Below, piece by piece: positions 47,410 to 56,263 of a stretch of 64,000 nucleotides of DNA. Under the pieces are notes generated by a model. It saw only the letters and a program-made list of their open reading frames with translations, was not told the origin of the DNA and did not search any database. Position 1 is the stretch's first letter. Each line of letters opens with the position of its first letter. A program made the position numbers and the translations under genes. Source of the stretch: JBLMYQ01 sp050260055 (lineage in GTDB: Bacteria > Bacillota > Clostridia > Acetivibrionales > UBA4821). Location of the stretch: NCBI GenBank assembly GCA_050260055.1, contig JBLNBO010000005.1, forward strand, positions 1 through 64,000. The letters are read 5' to 3'.

Positions 47410-48414
47410 TTGAACTTTAAAAATTACATTGGCCAAGAAAAAATAATACAGACCCTTCAGGGCATCCTTAAGGAAAACAAGCTTTCACATGCATATATGT
47501 TCGAAGGTGCAGATGGCATGGGAAAGTTTAATCTTGCAAAGATTTTTGCACAGGCAGTTTTGTGTGAACAATCTAATGAACCTTGTGGTAAATGCTCTTC
47601 ATGCATAAAGTTTATGTCTAATAACCACCCTGATTTTTATACCATTTCTCCAAAGGGATTAAGTATTGGAGTAGATGAAATCAGAAAGCTTCAAGATGAT
47701 ATTATCATTAAACCTATTGAATCTGAAAGAAAAGTATATATAATTGATAAGGCTGATAAAATGACCGAACAGGCGCAAAACTGTTTGCTTAAAACTCTTG
47801 AAGAGCCTCCCGGTGATTCGCTAATGATACTATGCGTACAAAATACTGCATCTATGCTAAAGACGATTCTCTCTAGGTGTGTAAGCTTTAAGTTTGACAT
47901 TTATAAACCTGAACAGATTAAAGAAATATTAAAAACACATAATATAATTAATGAAGAATCTCTGGAAATGTCCAGCCTATTCTCGCAAGGGATTTTGGGC
48001 AAAGCCTTTTCGTTGTTATCAGAGGATTTCATGAAGATTAGAGAGGAAATTATTGAGTTTTTAATCAACCTGGCAGGAAGCCCAATAGAAAGTTTGCTTA
48101 AAACGTCTTCTTATTTAGAAGCAAAGAAGGAGATGCTTGAAGATATTTTTGACATAATATCATCATGGTATAGGGATATAGCAGTTTGCAAATTCTCAGA
48201 GAATGAGAGGCTATTGATTAATTTTGATAAAAAGGATATTATATTAAAAAACATTGAGGACTACTCACGAAACGATATTATCCAGTTAGTTAAAATAATT
48301 GAAGATGCAAGAAGAGATATTAGAAGAAATGTTAATTTGCCTATGGTTTTAGATAATATGCTCATAGGTTTTTGGGAGGTTGTAAATGGTAAAAGTTGTA
48401 GGAGTGCGGTTTAA
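47410..48414 (+). CDS. holB: DNA polymerase III delta-prime subunit
   Basis: A 334-aa protein. TTG 47410 follows AAAGGTGA and gives the usual start NFKNYIGQEKI; a GTG at 47401 would be inside that site. It has a P-loop-like GADGMGKF, a zinc module (CEQSNEPCGKCSSC) and the SRC-like sensor LSRCVSF. It is part of the clamp loader that places the beta clamp on DNA. Confidence 0.95.
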   Translation: MNFKNYIGQEKIIQTLQGILKENKLSHAYMFEGADGMGKFNLAKIFAQAVLCEQSNEPCGKCSSCIKFMSNNHPDFYTISPKGLSIGVDEIRKLQDDIIIKPIESERKVYIIDKADKMTEQAQNCLLKTLEEPPGDSLMILCVQNTASMLKTILSRCVSFKFDIYKPEQIKEILKTHNIINEESLEMSSLFSQGILGKAFSLLSEDFMKIREEIIEFLINLAGSPIESLLKTSSYLEAKKEMLEDIFDIISSWYRDIAVCKFSENERLLINFDKKDIILKNIEDYSRNDIIQLVKIIEDARRDIRRNVNLPMVLDNMLIGFWEVVNGKSCRSAV

Positions 48415-49258
48415 AAAGGCCGGTAAGATATATTATTTTGATCCTGATGATTTGGCTATCGAAATAGGGACAAATGTAATTGTCGAAACAGCAAGAGGAA
48501 TTGAATATGGAAATGTTGTAATTGCAAACAGAGAGGTCCCGGAAGAGGCTATTGTCGCCCCTTTGAAGAAGGTTCTTAGAATTGCAACCGAAAAAGATGA
48601 GCAGCAAATAAAAGAAAATCAAAAGAAAGAGAAACAAGCTTTTGATATATGCATGCAAAAGATTCTAGAGCATAAACTTGATATGAAGTTAATAAACGTT
48701 GAGTGTACTTTTGATAATAATAAAATTCTCTTCTATTTTACGGCTGAAGGAAGAATAGATTTCAGAGAACTTGTAAAAGATTTAGCGACAGTATTCAAGA
48801 CTAGGATTGAGCTAAGACAGATTGGGGTTAGAGATGAAACCAAAATGATGGGAGGAATAGGTTTCTGCGGCAAGGAACTTTGTTGTTCTCAATATCTTGG
48901 CGAATTCGAACCTGTTTCAATAAAAATGGCAAAAGAACAGAGTCTGTCAATCAATCCGGCAAAAATTTCTGGTACCTGTGGAAGATTAATGTGCTGTCTC
49001 AGATATGAGCATGAAGTTTATGAGGATAAACTAAAAAGAGTTCCAAAGATTGGTGCGATTGTCGAAACGCCAGACGGGCAGGGAGTGGTGGTCGAGGCAA
49101 ATATTCTTAAAGAAATTGTAAGGGTTAAGCTTGATAGAGAAGACCAGGCAGATGTTAAAACTTATATTGCAGAACAACTAAAGATTACCAAGGATGCAGT
49201 TGTTATTGAGACTACTGATGAAGACATTGAGGAATTAAAGCAGCTTGAAGATTTTTAA
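48386..49258 (+). CDS. ricT: RicT/YaaT, PSP1-domain sporulation protein
   Basis: A 290-aa protein that overlaps holB by 29 bases, with a GGGAGG site. The PSP1 domain has GIGFCGKELCCSQYL and KISGTCGRLMCCLRYEHEVY, whose cysteines bind an iron-sulfur cluster with RicA/RicF in Bacillus. That complex affects RNase Y, mRNA decay, competence and sporulation. Confidence 0.95.
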   Translation: MVKVVGVRFKKAGKIYYFDPDDLAIEIGTNVIVETARGIEYGNVVIANREVPEEAIVAPLKKVLRIATEKDEQQIKENQKKEKQAFDICMQKILEHKLDMKLINVECTFDNNKILFYFTAEGRIDFRELVKDLATVFKTRIELRQIGVRDETKMMGGIGFCGKELCCSQYLGEFEPVSIKMAKEQSLSINPAKISGTCGRLMCCLRYEHEVYEDKLKRVPKIGAIVETPDGQGVVVEANILKEIVRVKLDREDQADVKTYIAEQLKITKDAVVIETTDEDIEELKQLEDF

Positions 49259-49339
49259 ATATATTTAAATATTATCTTTTAATATAAGGTAAGTAGTGTT
49301 AAAATAAGAATCAAATATATTAAGGAGGTGTACCCAGTA

Positions 49340-49510
49340 ATGGCATACGTAATAGAGGATGCATGCATCAGCTGTGGAGCTTGCCAATCGGAGTGCCCTG
49401 TTCAATGCATTTCCCAAGGAGACGACAAATATGAAATTGATCCTGAAAAATGTATAGAATGTGGTGCTTGTGCCAATGTTTGCCCTGTAGATGCTCCAAA
49501 ACAACAGTAG
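49340..49510 (+). CDS. 2[4Fe-4S] ferredoxin
   Basis: A 56-aa protein; ATG 49340 lies after AAGGAGGTG. Two CxxCxxCxxxC motifs (CISCGACQSECP and CIECGACANVCP) bind two 4Fe-4S clusters. It is the classic small clostridial electron carrier and would serve the pyruvate:ferredoxin oxidoreductase encoded at 59-62 kb. Confidence 0.96.
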   Translation: MAYVIEDACISCGACQSECPVQCISQGDDKYEIDPEKCIECGACANVCPVDAPKQQ

Positions 49511-49574
49511 AGGCTTATAAACATCTATTGGCTAAACTTGTGACATAAGGTACTGCATATGCATATTATAAATA

Positions 49575-49604
49575 TTGACAGATGGATATTAACGAGAGTA
49601 CAAT
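49575..49604 (+). promoter_or_regulatory. Promoter of the trp T-box/operon
   Basis: Consensus TTGACA (49575-49580), 18 bases, and TACAAT (49599-49604), about 25 bases before the start of the T-box. Confidence 0.7.
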
Positions 49605-49629
49605 AATATTATAAGTTAATATATAATCC

Positions 49630-49890
49630 TATGAAGAGAAAGAGTAGTTAAGAGTTTACGTTTCAGCAAGCCGGGGATGATGCGAGCTCGGTACAGATAT
49701 TCTTAATGAATGGATCTCTAAGGAGCGGTGCGAAATAGCAGTAGCATTTGACGTAGGTTCGACGTTATACGAACAGGATATAAACCTCAGAGGTTAGTAT
49801 CTGTAATGAGTGATAGCTTTGCATAAGCTAATTGGGTGGTACCACGAAGAATACACTTCGTCCTGAATAAGGATGAAGTGTTTTTTGTTA
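49630..49890 (+). promoter_or_regulatory. Tryptophan T-box riboswitch
   Basis: The 5' base GAAGAGAAAGAGTAG opens stem I. The specifier region reads GAATGGATCTC, with TGG, the tryptophan codon, followed by the usual purine. The T-box core TGGGTGGTACCACG is at 49833-49846. The terminator stem ACACTTCGTCCT/AGGATGAAGTGT (49853-49881) is followed by six Ts. Uncharged tRNA-Trp should bind and favour the antiterminator, allowing trpEGDCBA expression. Confidence 0.93.
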
Positions 49891-49985
49891 CACTCACCCA
49901 ACTCACCCTCTATCTCCCTCTCTTAAAAGAGAAGGAGCATTAGAAGAAAAGGAAGAGTGAAAGTTAGCAAATGCAAAATATAAAC

Positions 49986-50042
49986 TGGGTGGCACCACGG
50001 AATGCATTCCGTCCCTATTTGGGGACACGAATGCATTTTTTT
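49986..50042 (+). promoter_or_regulatory. Second T-box antiterminator/terminator module
   Basis: A second T-box core, TGGGTGGCACCACG (49986-49999), is followed by a terminator stem (AATGCATTC...GTCCC with GGGAC...GAATGCATT, 50001-50037) and a T-run. No second stem I or specifier lies between it and the first unit (only about 95 bases, with a hairpin at 49908-49932). It seems to be a duplicated expression platform in series with the first, just before the trpE ribosome site. Confidence 0.8.
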
Positions 50043-50073
50043 ATTTCAAAAATTATGAAAGGAGAGATTGAAA

Positions 50074-51546
50074 ATGTTTTATCCAAGCTTCCAAGAAGTG
50101 AAAGAATTAGCGAAAGACTACAATGTTATTCCGGTTTCAATGCAGGTTTATGCTGACACGGAAACTCCTATAAGCCTTTTTAAAAGGTTTGGCGGACCGG
50201 ATAGCTTTTTGCTGGAAAGTGTTGAGGGTGGAGAAAAATGGGCAAGGTATTCGTTTATCGGGCGAAATCCATATATGAAAGTAATAGGTATAGATAGTCA
50301 GGTAAGAGTTGAAGAAAATAATCAATTTAAGACATTTGATAAGAACCCAATAGAGGTTCTTAAAGAGAAAATAAAAGAATACAAGGCGCCAAAGATAAAA
50401 AACATACCGAGGTTCTCTGGCGGGGCAGTGGGTTTTATAGGGTATGACATTGTAAGATTTTATGAAGAACTCCCTGCTGTTAAAGAAAATGATATAAACA
50501 TACCGGATTTTCAATTTATGCTGACAGATGAGATTATTGCTTATGATCATTTGTCCCAGAAGATTCACATTATAGTAAATCTTCATGTAAATGAACAATT
50601 AGAAAGAGAATACTTTTCGGTGACTCATAGGATTAAGGAAATATATTCAGAAATAAAGGACAGCCGCTCAAAGCTTGAACCTGAGGTAAGAAGTAAAGTC
50701 GTAAAAGAAGAAATTATTTTAAAAGGAATAGTAACAAAAGATGAGTACTGCAAGGGTGTAGAAAAAGCAAAGGAACACATAAAAAATGGTGATATATTTC
50801 AGGTTGTTTTATCTCAGAGATTTGAAATAGAAACCAAGCAGGAACCATTGAATATTTATAGAGCGCTTAGAATTATTAATCCATCTCCATATATGTATTT
50901 TTTAAATTTTGATAACTACAGTATTATTGGTTCTTCACCTGAAAGATTGGTAAGAGTAGAGGATGGAATTGTTGAAACCTGCCCGATTGCAGGAACTAGA
51001 AGAAGAGGCATAGATGAGGTAGAAGACCGAAGATTAGAGAAAGAACTATTACAAGATGAAAAAGAACGGGCAGAGCACACAATGCTTGTTGATTTGGGAA
51101 GAAATGATGTCGGCAAGGTATCTAAATTTGGGACAGTTAAGGTAAAAAATCTAATGCATATAGAAAGGTACTCTCATGTAATGCATATTGTAACTGATGT
51201 TGAGGGCCAATTAAGACAAGACAAGGATTGCTTTGATGCATTGGCAGGCATAATGCCGGCGGGAACGCTTTCAGGTGCGCCAAAGGTCATGGCGATGACC
51301 ATAATTGACACAATAGAAAAGAGCAAAAGGGGGCCATATGGAGGGGCGGTTGGTTATATAGGATTTGATGGGACTATGGACACCTGCATAACCATTAGAA
51401 CACTTGTCTATAAGCAAGGAAAAGCGTATCTGCAAGCAGGGGCAGGGATTGTTGCAGATTCGGTTCCAGAAAAGGAATATGAGGAATGCTTGAAAAAAGC
51501 AGAAGCATTAATCAAAGCAGTAAAGGAAGCGGGGGAAATATTATGA
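50074..51546 (+). CDS. trpE: Anthranilate synthase component I
   Basis: A 490-aa protein; ATG 50074 has AAAGGAGA at proper spacing. The N-terminal part holds the tryptophan feedback site (DSFLLESVEGG, with LLES). The chorismate-binding part has GSSPERLVRVEDG, PIAGTRRRG and MPAGTLSGAPKV. With TrpG it makes anthranilate from chorismate and glutamine. First gene of the trp operon; overlaps trpG by four bases. Confidence 0.98.
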   Translation: MFYPSFQEVKELAKDYNVIPVSMQVYADTETPISLFKRFGGPDSFLLESVEGGEKWARYSFIGRNPYMKVIGIDSQVRVEENNQFKTFDKNPIEVLKEKIKEYKAPKIKNIPRFSGGAVGFIGYDIVRFYEELPAVKENDINIPDFQFMLTDEIIAYDHLSQKIHIIVNLHVNEQLEREYFSVTHRIKEIYSEIKDSRSKLEPEVRSKVVKEEIILKGIVTKDEYCKGVEKAKEHIKNGDIFQVVLSQRFEIETKQEPLNIYRALRIINPSPYMYFLNFDNYSIIGSSPERLVRVEDGIVETCPIAGTRRRGIDEVEDRRLEKELLQDEKERAEHTMLVDLGRNDVGKVSKFGTVKVKNLMHIERYSHVMHIVTDVEGQLRQDKDCFDALAGIMPAGTLSGAPKVMAMTIIDTIEKSKRGPYGGAVGYIGFDGTMDTCITIRTLVYKQGKAYLQAGAGIVADSVPEKEYEECLKKAEALIKAVKEAGEIL

Positions 51547-52157
51547 TTGTGATAATTGATAATTATGATTCATTTACCTATAACCTTTATCAGTATATTG
51601 GAGAGATTAATCCTGATGTAAAAGTTTATAGAAATGACAAAATTACTGTTGAGGAAATAAAAAAGCTAATGCCATCACATATTGTGATTTCACCCGGTCC
51701 GGGATATCCAAAGGATGCAGGAATAACCATTGAACTTATTAAAAAGCTCAGTGGAAACATCCCAATACTGGGTATTTGTTTAGGGCATCAGGCCATTGGA
51801 GAGGCATTCGGCGGCGAAGTTATTCGTGCCAAAGAGTTAATGCATGGAAAATCATCAGAAGTAATACTTGGAAAAACTGAGATATTTAGAAGCCTGCCGA
51901 AGAAAATAAAAGCAGGAAGATATCATTCACTGGTTATAAATCCGGATAATCTTCCAAAGCAGTTAGAGATTATTGCAGAGACTGATGACCGTGTGATTAT
52001 GGGAGTAAAGCACAAAGAATATCCGACATTTGGAATACAGTTTCATCCGGAATCCATTTTAACTGAAAGTGGAATGGAGATAATCGAGAACTTTCTTAAT
52101 ATAAAGAAAACGAATTTTCTCGAAAATACTTCAGATAGCAACGCATTAAGTTTCTGA
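51543..52157 (+). CDS. trpG: Anthranilate synthase component II (glutamine amidotransferase)
   Basis: A 204-aa protein; the ATG at 51543 overlaps the trpE stop. It has DNYDSFTYNL, the nucleophile cysteine in GICLGHQAIGEAFGG, and FGIQFHPESI with the His-Glu pair. It gives ammonia to TrpE. An in-frame ATG at 51486 lies in trpE without a site. Confidence 0.97.
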   Translation: MIVIIDNYDSFTYNLYQYIGEINPDVKVYRNDKITVEEIKKLMPSHIVISPGPGYPKDAGITIELIKKLSGNIPILGICLGHQAIGEAFGGEVIRAKELMHGKSSEVILGKTEIFRSLPKKIKAGRYHSLVINPDNLPKQLEIIAETDDRVIMGVKHKEYPTFGIQFHPESILTESGMEIIENFLNIKKTNFLENTSDSNALSF

Positions 52158-52273
52158 AGTCCCATCCAATGAAGTGAATCACGAACCTTAATGCTTAGAT
52201 GTATTCCTTAAATGTTGTGAAGTTTTTCTTAAAATTGTTTTCTTTAATAATGAATAAAAAGGGGGAATCTTTT

Positions 52274-53296
52274 ATGCTAAAGCCATTTATAGCAAAAGTA
52301 ATTGAAGGAATAAATCTTACAGAAAATGAAGCTGAAGAAGCAATGTTCATCATAATGGATGGAAACGCTACACAAGCGCAGATTGGAGGCTTTCTTACAG
52401 CATTGAGAATGAAAGGTGAAACGGTTGAAGAAATAACTGGATTTGCAAGGACAATGAGAAAAAAAGCGATAGGTATTTATCCGAAGGCAGGTTTTTTTGT
52501 TGATACCTGTGGAACAGGCGGGGATTGTGCAAATACTATAAATATTTCGACGGGAGCGGCTTTTGTTGCAGCAGCAGCAGGAGTTCCTGTTGCAAAGCAT
52601 GGCAATAGGTCTGTATCAAGTAGGTGCGGAAGTGCAGACGTGCTTGAAGAGCTTGGGGTTATAATCGATTTACAGCCTGAGAAGGTTGTAAAATGCATAG
52701 AAGAAGTAGGGATTGGGTTTATGTTTGCACCAAACTTTCATAAGTCGATGAGCAACGCTGGCGGCCCAAGAAAAGAGCTTGGAGTTAGAACAGTATTCAA
52801 TATTCTTGGACCTTTAACAAACCCTGCAAATGCTTCAGGTCAATTGGTTGGAGTATTCAAGAAGGAACTTGCAGAAACTATGGCAGAGGTGCTTTTGAAA
52901 CTTGGAGTCAAAAAAGCTCTGGTTGTGCATGGAAGTGATGGCTTAGATGAGATTACTATAAGCGGGCCAACATACGTTACAGAGCTGAGTGAAGGAAAGC
53001 TCTTCAGTTATACGATATCTCCAGAGAATATCGGAATACAAAGATCCGATTCAAAAGAATTAAAAGGGGGAGACAAAATTCAAAATGCTTTAGTGATTAA
53101 AGAAGTATTAAATGGTCAAAGAAATGGGGCAGTAAGGGATGCAATTGTGTTTAACAGTGCAGCTGCTCTTTATGTAGGGAATAAGGTTAACAACCTTGCA
53201 GAAGGAGCAATACTTGCAAGTGAAATTATTAATGCAGGTACAGCAGCAAGAAAGCTGGAGGAATTTATTGAATATACAAGGGGTGCGGGATTATGA
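52274..53296 (+). CDS. trpD: Anthranilate phosphoribosyltransferase
   Basis: A 340-aa protein; ATG 52274 follows AAAAAGGGGG. It has VDTCGTGGDCANTINIST, KHGNRSVSSRCGSAD and GPLTNPA. It joins PRPP with anthranilate. Overlaps trpC by four bases. Confidence 0.98.
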   Translation: MLKPFIAKVIEGINLTENEAEEAMFIIMDGNATQAQIGGFLTALRMKGETVEEITGFARTMRKKAIGIYPKAGFFVDTCGTGGDCANTINISTGAAFVAAAAGVPVAKHGNRSVSSRCGSADVLEELGVIIDLQPEKVVKCIEEVGIGFMFAPNFHKSMSNAGGPRKELGVRTVFNILGPLTNPANASGQLVGVFKKELAETMAEVLLKLGVKKALVVHGSDGLDEITISGPTYVTELSEGKLFSYTISPENIGIQRSDSKELKGGDKIQNALVIKEVLNGQRNGAVRDAIVFNSAAALYVGNKVNNLAEGAILASEIINAGTAARKLEEFIEYTRGAGL

Positions 53297-54075
53297 TAAT
53301 TGATGAAATTGTAGAGAAAAAACGAAAAACAATAAATGAGGAATTTGGAAGTATTTCAAGTGATATTATGAAACAAAAACTTTTGATGTCCAAGGTTGGT
53401 CAGGCTTTAAATGCGGCAAAAGCACTTAAAAAGGATGATAATTTAGCGGTAATTGCCGAAATAAAACCTGCCTCGCCATCTAAAGGCATCATTATGGAAG
53501 ATGTTGATCCTGTTTCTATTGGCAAGAAATATTTTGAGGGCGGAGCTGATATGATTTCTGTGCTTACAGAGGAGCATTATTTCAATGGAAGCAAAGATAA
53601 CCTTATTAAGGTCAGACAAAGAATTCCACTTCCGATTTTAAGAAAAGATTTCATAGTCGATTTGAGGCAGATTTATCAATCGCGAATGATTGGTGCAGAT
53701 GCAATACTTCTAATAACTTCAATACTTTCAGATGAAGAATTAATGACATTCCAGATTGTTTCTCGAATTCTTGGAATGGCTAGTATTGTTGAAGTTCATG
53801 ATGAAGAAGAATTAGAAAGAGCACTCAAGACAGATGCTGAAATAATTGGTATAAATAACCGGAACTTAAAAACCTTTAAAGTGGATTTAGGAACAACTGA
53901 AAAACTGATAACAAAAATTCCAAAAAGTAAAGTTGTGATTAGTGAAAGCGGAATCTCGACTGCCGAAGATATGAAGTACCTAAAAAAATTAGGAGTAAAT
54001 GCGGTGTTGATTGGGGAGAGCCTAATGAAGGCAGAAAAGCCGGAAGAGAAAATACGGCAACTTAAAAATCTATAG
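53293..54075 (+). CDS. trpC: Indole-3-glycerol-phosphate synthase
   Basis: A 260-aa TIM barrel with VIAEIKPASPSKG, LPILRKDFIVD and IGINNRNLKTF. It closes the indole ring. It is a single-domain form without a TrpF fusion; the next gene is trpB, with no trpF between. Confidence 0.98.
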   Translation: MIIDEIVEKKRKTINEEFGSISSDIMKQKLLMSKVGQALNAAKALKKDDNLAVIAEIKPASPSKGIIMEDVDPVSIGKKYFEGGADMISVLTEEHYFNGSKDNLIKVRQRIPLPILRKDFIVDLRQIYQSRMIGADAILLITSILSDEELMTFQIVSRILGMASIVEVHDEEELERALKTDAEIIGINNRNLKTFKVDLGTTEKLITKIPKSKVVISESGISTAEDMKYLKKLGVNAVLIGESLMKAEKPEEKIRQLKNL

Positions 54076-54107
54076 GGGTAGAATGCCTAATAAAGGAGGT
54101 AATTATA

Positions 54108-55292
54108 ATGAGTAATAAAAAAGGAAGATTCGGAATCTATGGAGGCCAGTATGTGCCGGAAACATTTATGAATGCATTGATAGAGCTGGAAAGGGAATAT
54201 GCTGCTGCAAGTAATGACCCGGATTTTATTGCGGAATATAGGTATTACTTGAATCAGTATGCAGGGAGACCTTCGCCATTGTATTATGCACAAAGGATGA
54301 CTGAGAACCTGGGCGGGGCAAAAGTATATTTAAAAAGAGAAGATTTGAATCATACAGGCTCACACAAAATAAATAATGTTCTTGGTCAGGTTCTTCTTGC
54401 CAAGAGAATGGGGAAGAAAAAAGTCATTGCGGAAACAGGGGCTGGTCAGCATGGCGTTGCAGCAGCTACTGCGGCGGCAATATTTGACATGGAATGCAAG
54501 GTTTATATGGGAAAAGAAGACACCGAAAGGCAAGCACTAAATGTATTTAGAATGAAACTTTTAGGTGCTGAGGTTATTCCAGTTACATCAGGTACTGCAA
54601 CATTAAAGGATGCAACAAGTGAAGCCATGAGAAACTGGGCAGCAAATGTTGAGGATACATTTTATGTTTTGGGGTCTGTTATGGGACCGCATCCATATCC
54701 GACTATTGTCAGAGATTTTCAAAGAATAATTGGTGATGAAGCAAAGGAGCAGATACTAAAGGCTGAGAAAAGGCTTCCTGATTGCCTTATTGCCTGCGTT
54801 GGCGGTGGGAGTAACGCCATGGGCTTATTTTATCCATTTATAAATGAGAAGGGCGTGAGGCTTATAGGAGCTGAAGCGGCTGGATTGGGTGTCAATACTG
54901 GGAAACATGCTGCAACCCTTACAAAAGGAAGCATTGGAGTGTTTCATGGAATGAAATCGATTTTTTTGCAAGACCGGGAAGGGCAGATAACTCCAGTTCA
55001 TTCAATATCCGCAGGGCTAGATTATCCAGGAATTGGGCCGGAACATGCAAATCTATTTGAAACCAAGAGGGCGGAATATGTGCCTGTTACTGATGCCGAA
55101 GCGGTTGAAGGTTTTAAGTATTTGACAAAGATTGAGGGCATAATTCCTGCAATAGAAAGTGCGCATGCGGTTGCACATGCGATGAAAATTGTACCAAAGA
55201 TGGGAAAAGACAAAATTGTAATAATAAATATTTCAGGCAGAGGAGATAAGGATGTTTATTCAGTAGCTAAATATATGGGAGAGGAATTGTAA
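54108..55292 (+). CDS. trpB: Tryptophan synthase beta subunit
   Basis: A 394-aa PLP enzyme with AAGGAGG. RFGIYGGQYVPETFM, the PLP lysine in HTGSHKINN, ETGAGQHGVA and GGGSNA are as in TrpB1. It joins indole with serine. Confidence 0.99.
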   Translation: MSNKKGRFGIYGGQYVPETFMNALIELEREYAAASNDPDFIAEYRYYLNQYAGRPSPLYYAQRMTENLGGAKVYLKREDLNHTGSHKINNVLGQVLLAKRMGKKKVIAETGAGQHGVAAATAAAIFDMECKVYMGKEDTERQALNVFRMKLLGAEVIPVTSGTATLKDATSEAMRNWAANVEDTFYVLGSVMGPHPYPTIVRDFQRIIGDEAKEQILKAEKRLPDCLIACVGGGSNAMGLFYPFINEKGVRLIGAEAAGLGVNTGKHAATLTKGSIGVFHGMKSIFLQDREGQITPVHSISAGLDYPGIGPEHANLFETKRAEYVPVTDAEAVEGFKYLTKIEGIIPAIESAHAVAHAMKIVPKMGKDKIVIINISGRGDKDVYSVAKYMGEEL

Positions 55293-55399
55293 GAGTATAA
55301 AGGGAAAAACGAAAAGCCGACATCGCTCAAACGCATATCATTGTGAGCACAATATGGCAATCTATGTCTTAGAATTCAGTTTAAGAAAGGGTGGTAAAT

Positions 55400-56194
55400 G
55401 TGAATAGAATTGATGATAAATTTAATACATTAAAGAAGCAAGGTAAAAAAGCATTAATTACATTTGTAACAGCAGGAGATCCTACTAAGGGAGATACCTT
55501 AAAGCTAATAGAAGCAATGGAGCAAGGAGGAGCGGATATTATTGAGCTTGGGATGCCGTATTCTGACCCTCTTGCAGAAGGCCCTGTAATTCAGGCGTCT
55601 TCTGCAAGAGCATTAAAGAATAATTTTAAGATGGAGAATCTCTTTGAAATTATTGAGAAAGCAAGAACCAAAACGCAAATACCGCTTGCTATAATGATAT
55701 ATTTTAATTGTGTATTCATATATGGAGTTGAAAAGTTCTTTGAAAGAGCAAGAGAGGTTGGTGCTGACGCAATAATAATTCCTGATATATCATTCGAGGA
55801 AAGGGATGAGTTTGCTCAGGCTTCTGAAAAGTATAAGGTTCCGGCGGTATCTTTTGTTACTCCTAATTCATATGAAAGAACAGAAAAAATGGTTAAGGAT
55901 TCAAAAGGATTTGTTTATTGTGTTTCTTCTCTTGGAGTCACAGGTATGAGAGAAGGCTTTCATAAAAGATTGGCGGAATTTACTGAGGAAATTAAAAAAT
56001 ATACAGATACTCCGAGGGCAATAGGATTTGGAATTTCAGAGCCTGAACAGATTAAAGAATTAAAAAAGTATTGCGAAGGGGTTATCGTAGGAAGCGCTAT
56101 AGTAAAGAGGGTAGGAGAAGCAGAATCGGTAAAAGGAGCGGTAGAACAGGTGAAGGAGTATGTAGGAGAATTAAGAAAAGCATTGGATGAATAA
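55400..56194 (+). CDS. trpA: Tryptophan synthase alpha subunit
   Basis: A 264-aa TIM barrel; GTG 55400 follows AAAGGGTGG. It has ITFVTAGDP, ELGMPYSDPLAEGPVIQ with the catalytic Glu and Asp, and GFGISEPEQI. It frees indole from indole-glycerol phosphate. It ends the trp operon. The 107-base gap before it holds a small TTGTG/CACAA hairpin. Confidence 0.98.
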   Translation: MNRIDDKFNTLKKQGKKALITFVTAGDPTKGDTLKLIEAMEQGGADIIELGMPYSDPLAEGPVIQASSARALKNNFKMENLFEIIEKARTKTQIPLAIMIYFNCVFIYGVEKFFERAREVGADAIIIPDISFEERDEFAQASEKYKVPAVSFVTPNSYERTEKMVKDSKGFVYCVSSLGVTGMREGFHKRLAEFTEEIKKYTDTPRAIGFGISEPEQIKELKKYCEGVIVGSAIVKRVGEAESVKGAVEQVKEYVGELRKALDE

Positions 56195-56225
56195 AATATT
56201 GCAAAAAGTTATATTAGCCATAAAT

Positions 56226-56261
56226 AAAACGAGTCTTGGATTTTTATCCAAGACTCGTTTT
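56226..56261. terminator. Bidirectional terminator, trpA/thrC
   Basis: AAAACGAGTCTTGGA and TCCAAGACTCGTTTT form a perfect 15-bp stem with a 6-nt loop; A and T runs on the two sides serve both convergent genes. Confidence 0.93.
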
Positions 56262-56263
56262 AT

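Noticed and set aside
49971..50156. 61-aa ORF across the second T-box module
   Set aside because: It overlaps the antiterminator/terminator and the start of trpE, and has no ribosome site.
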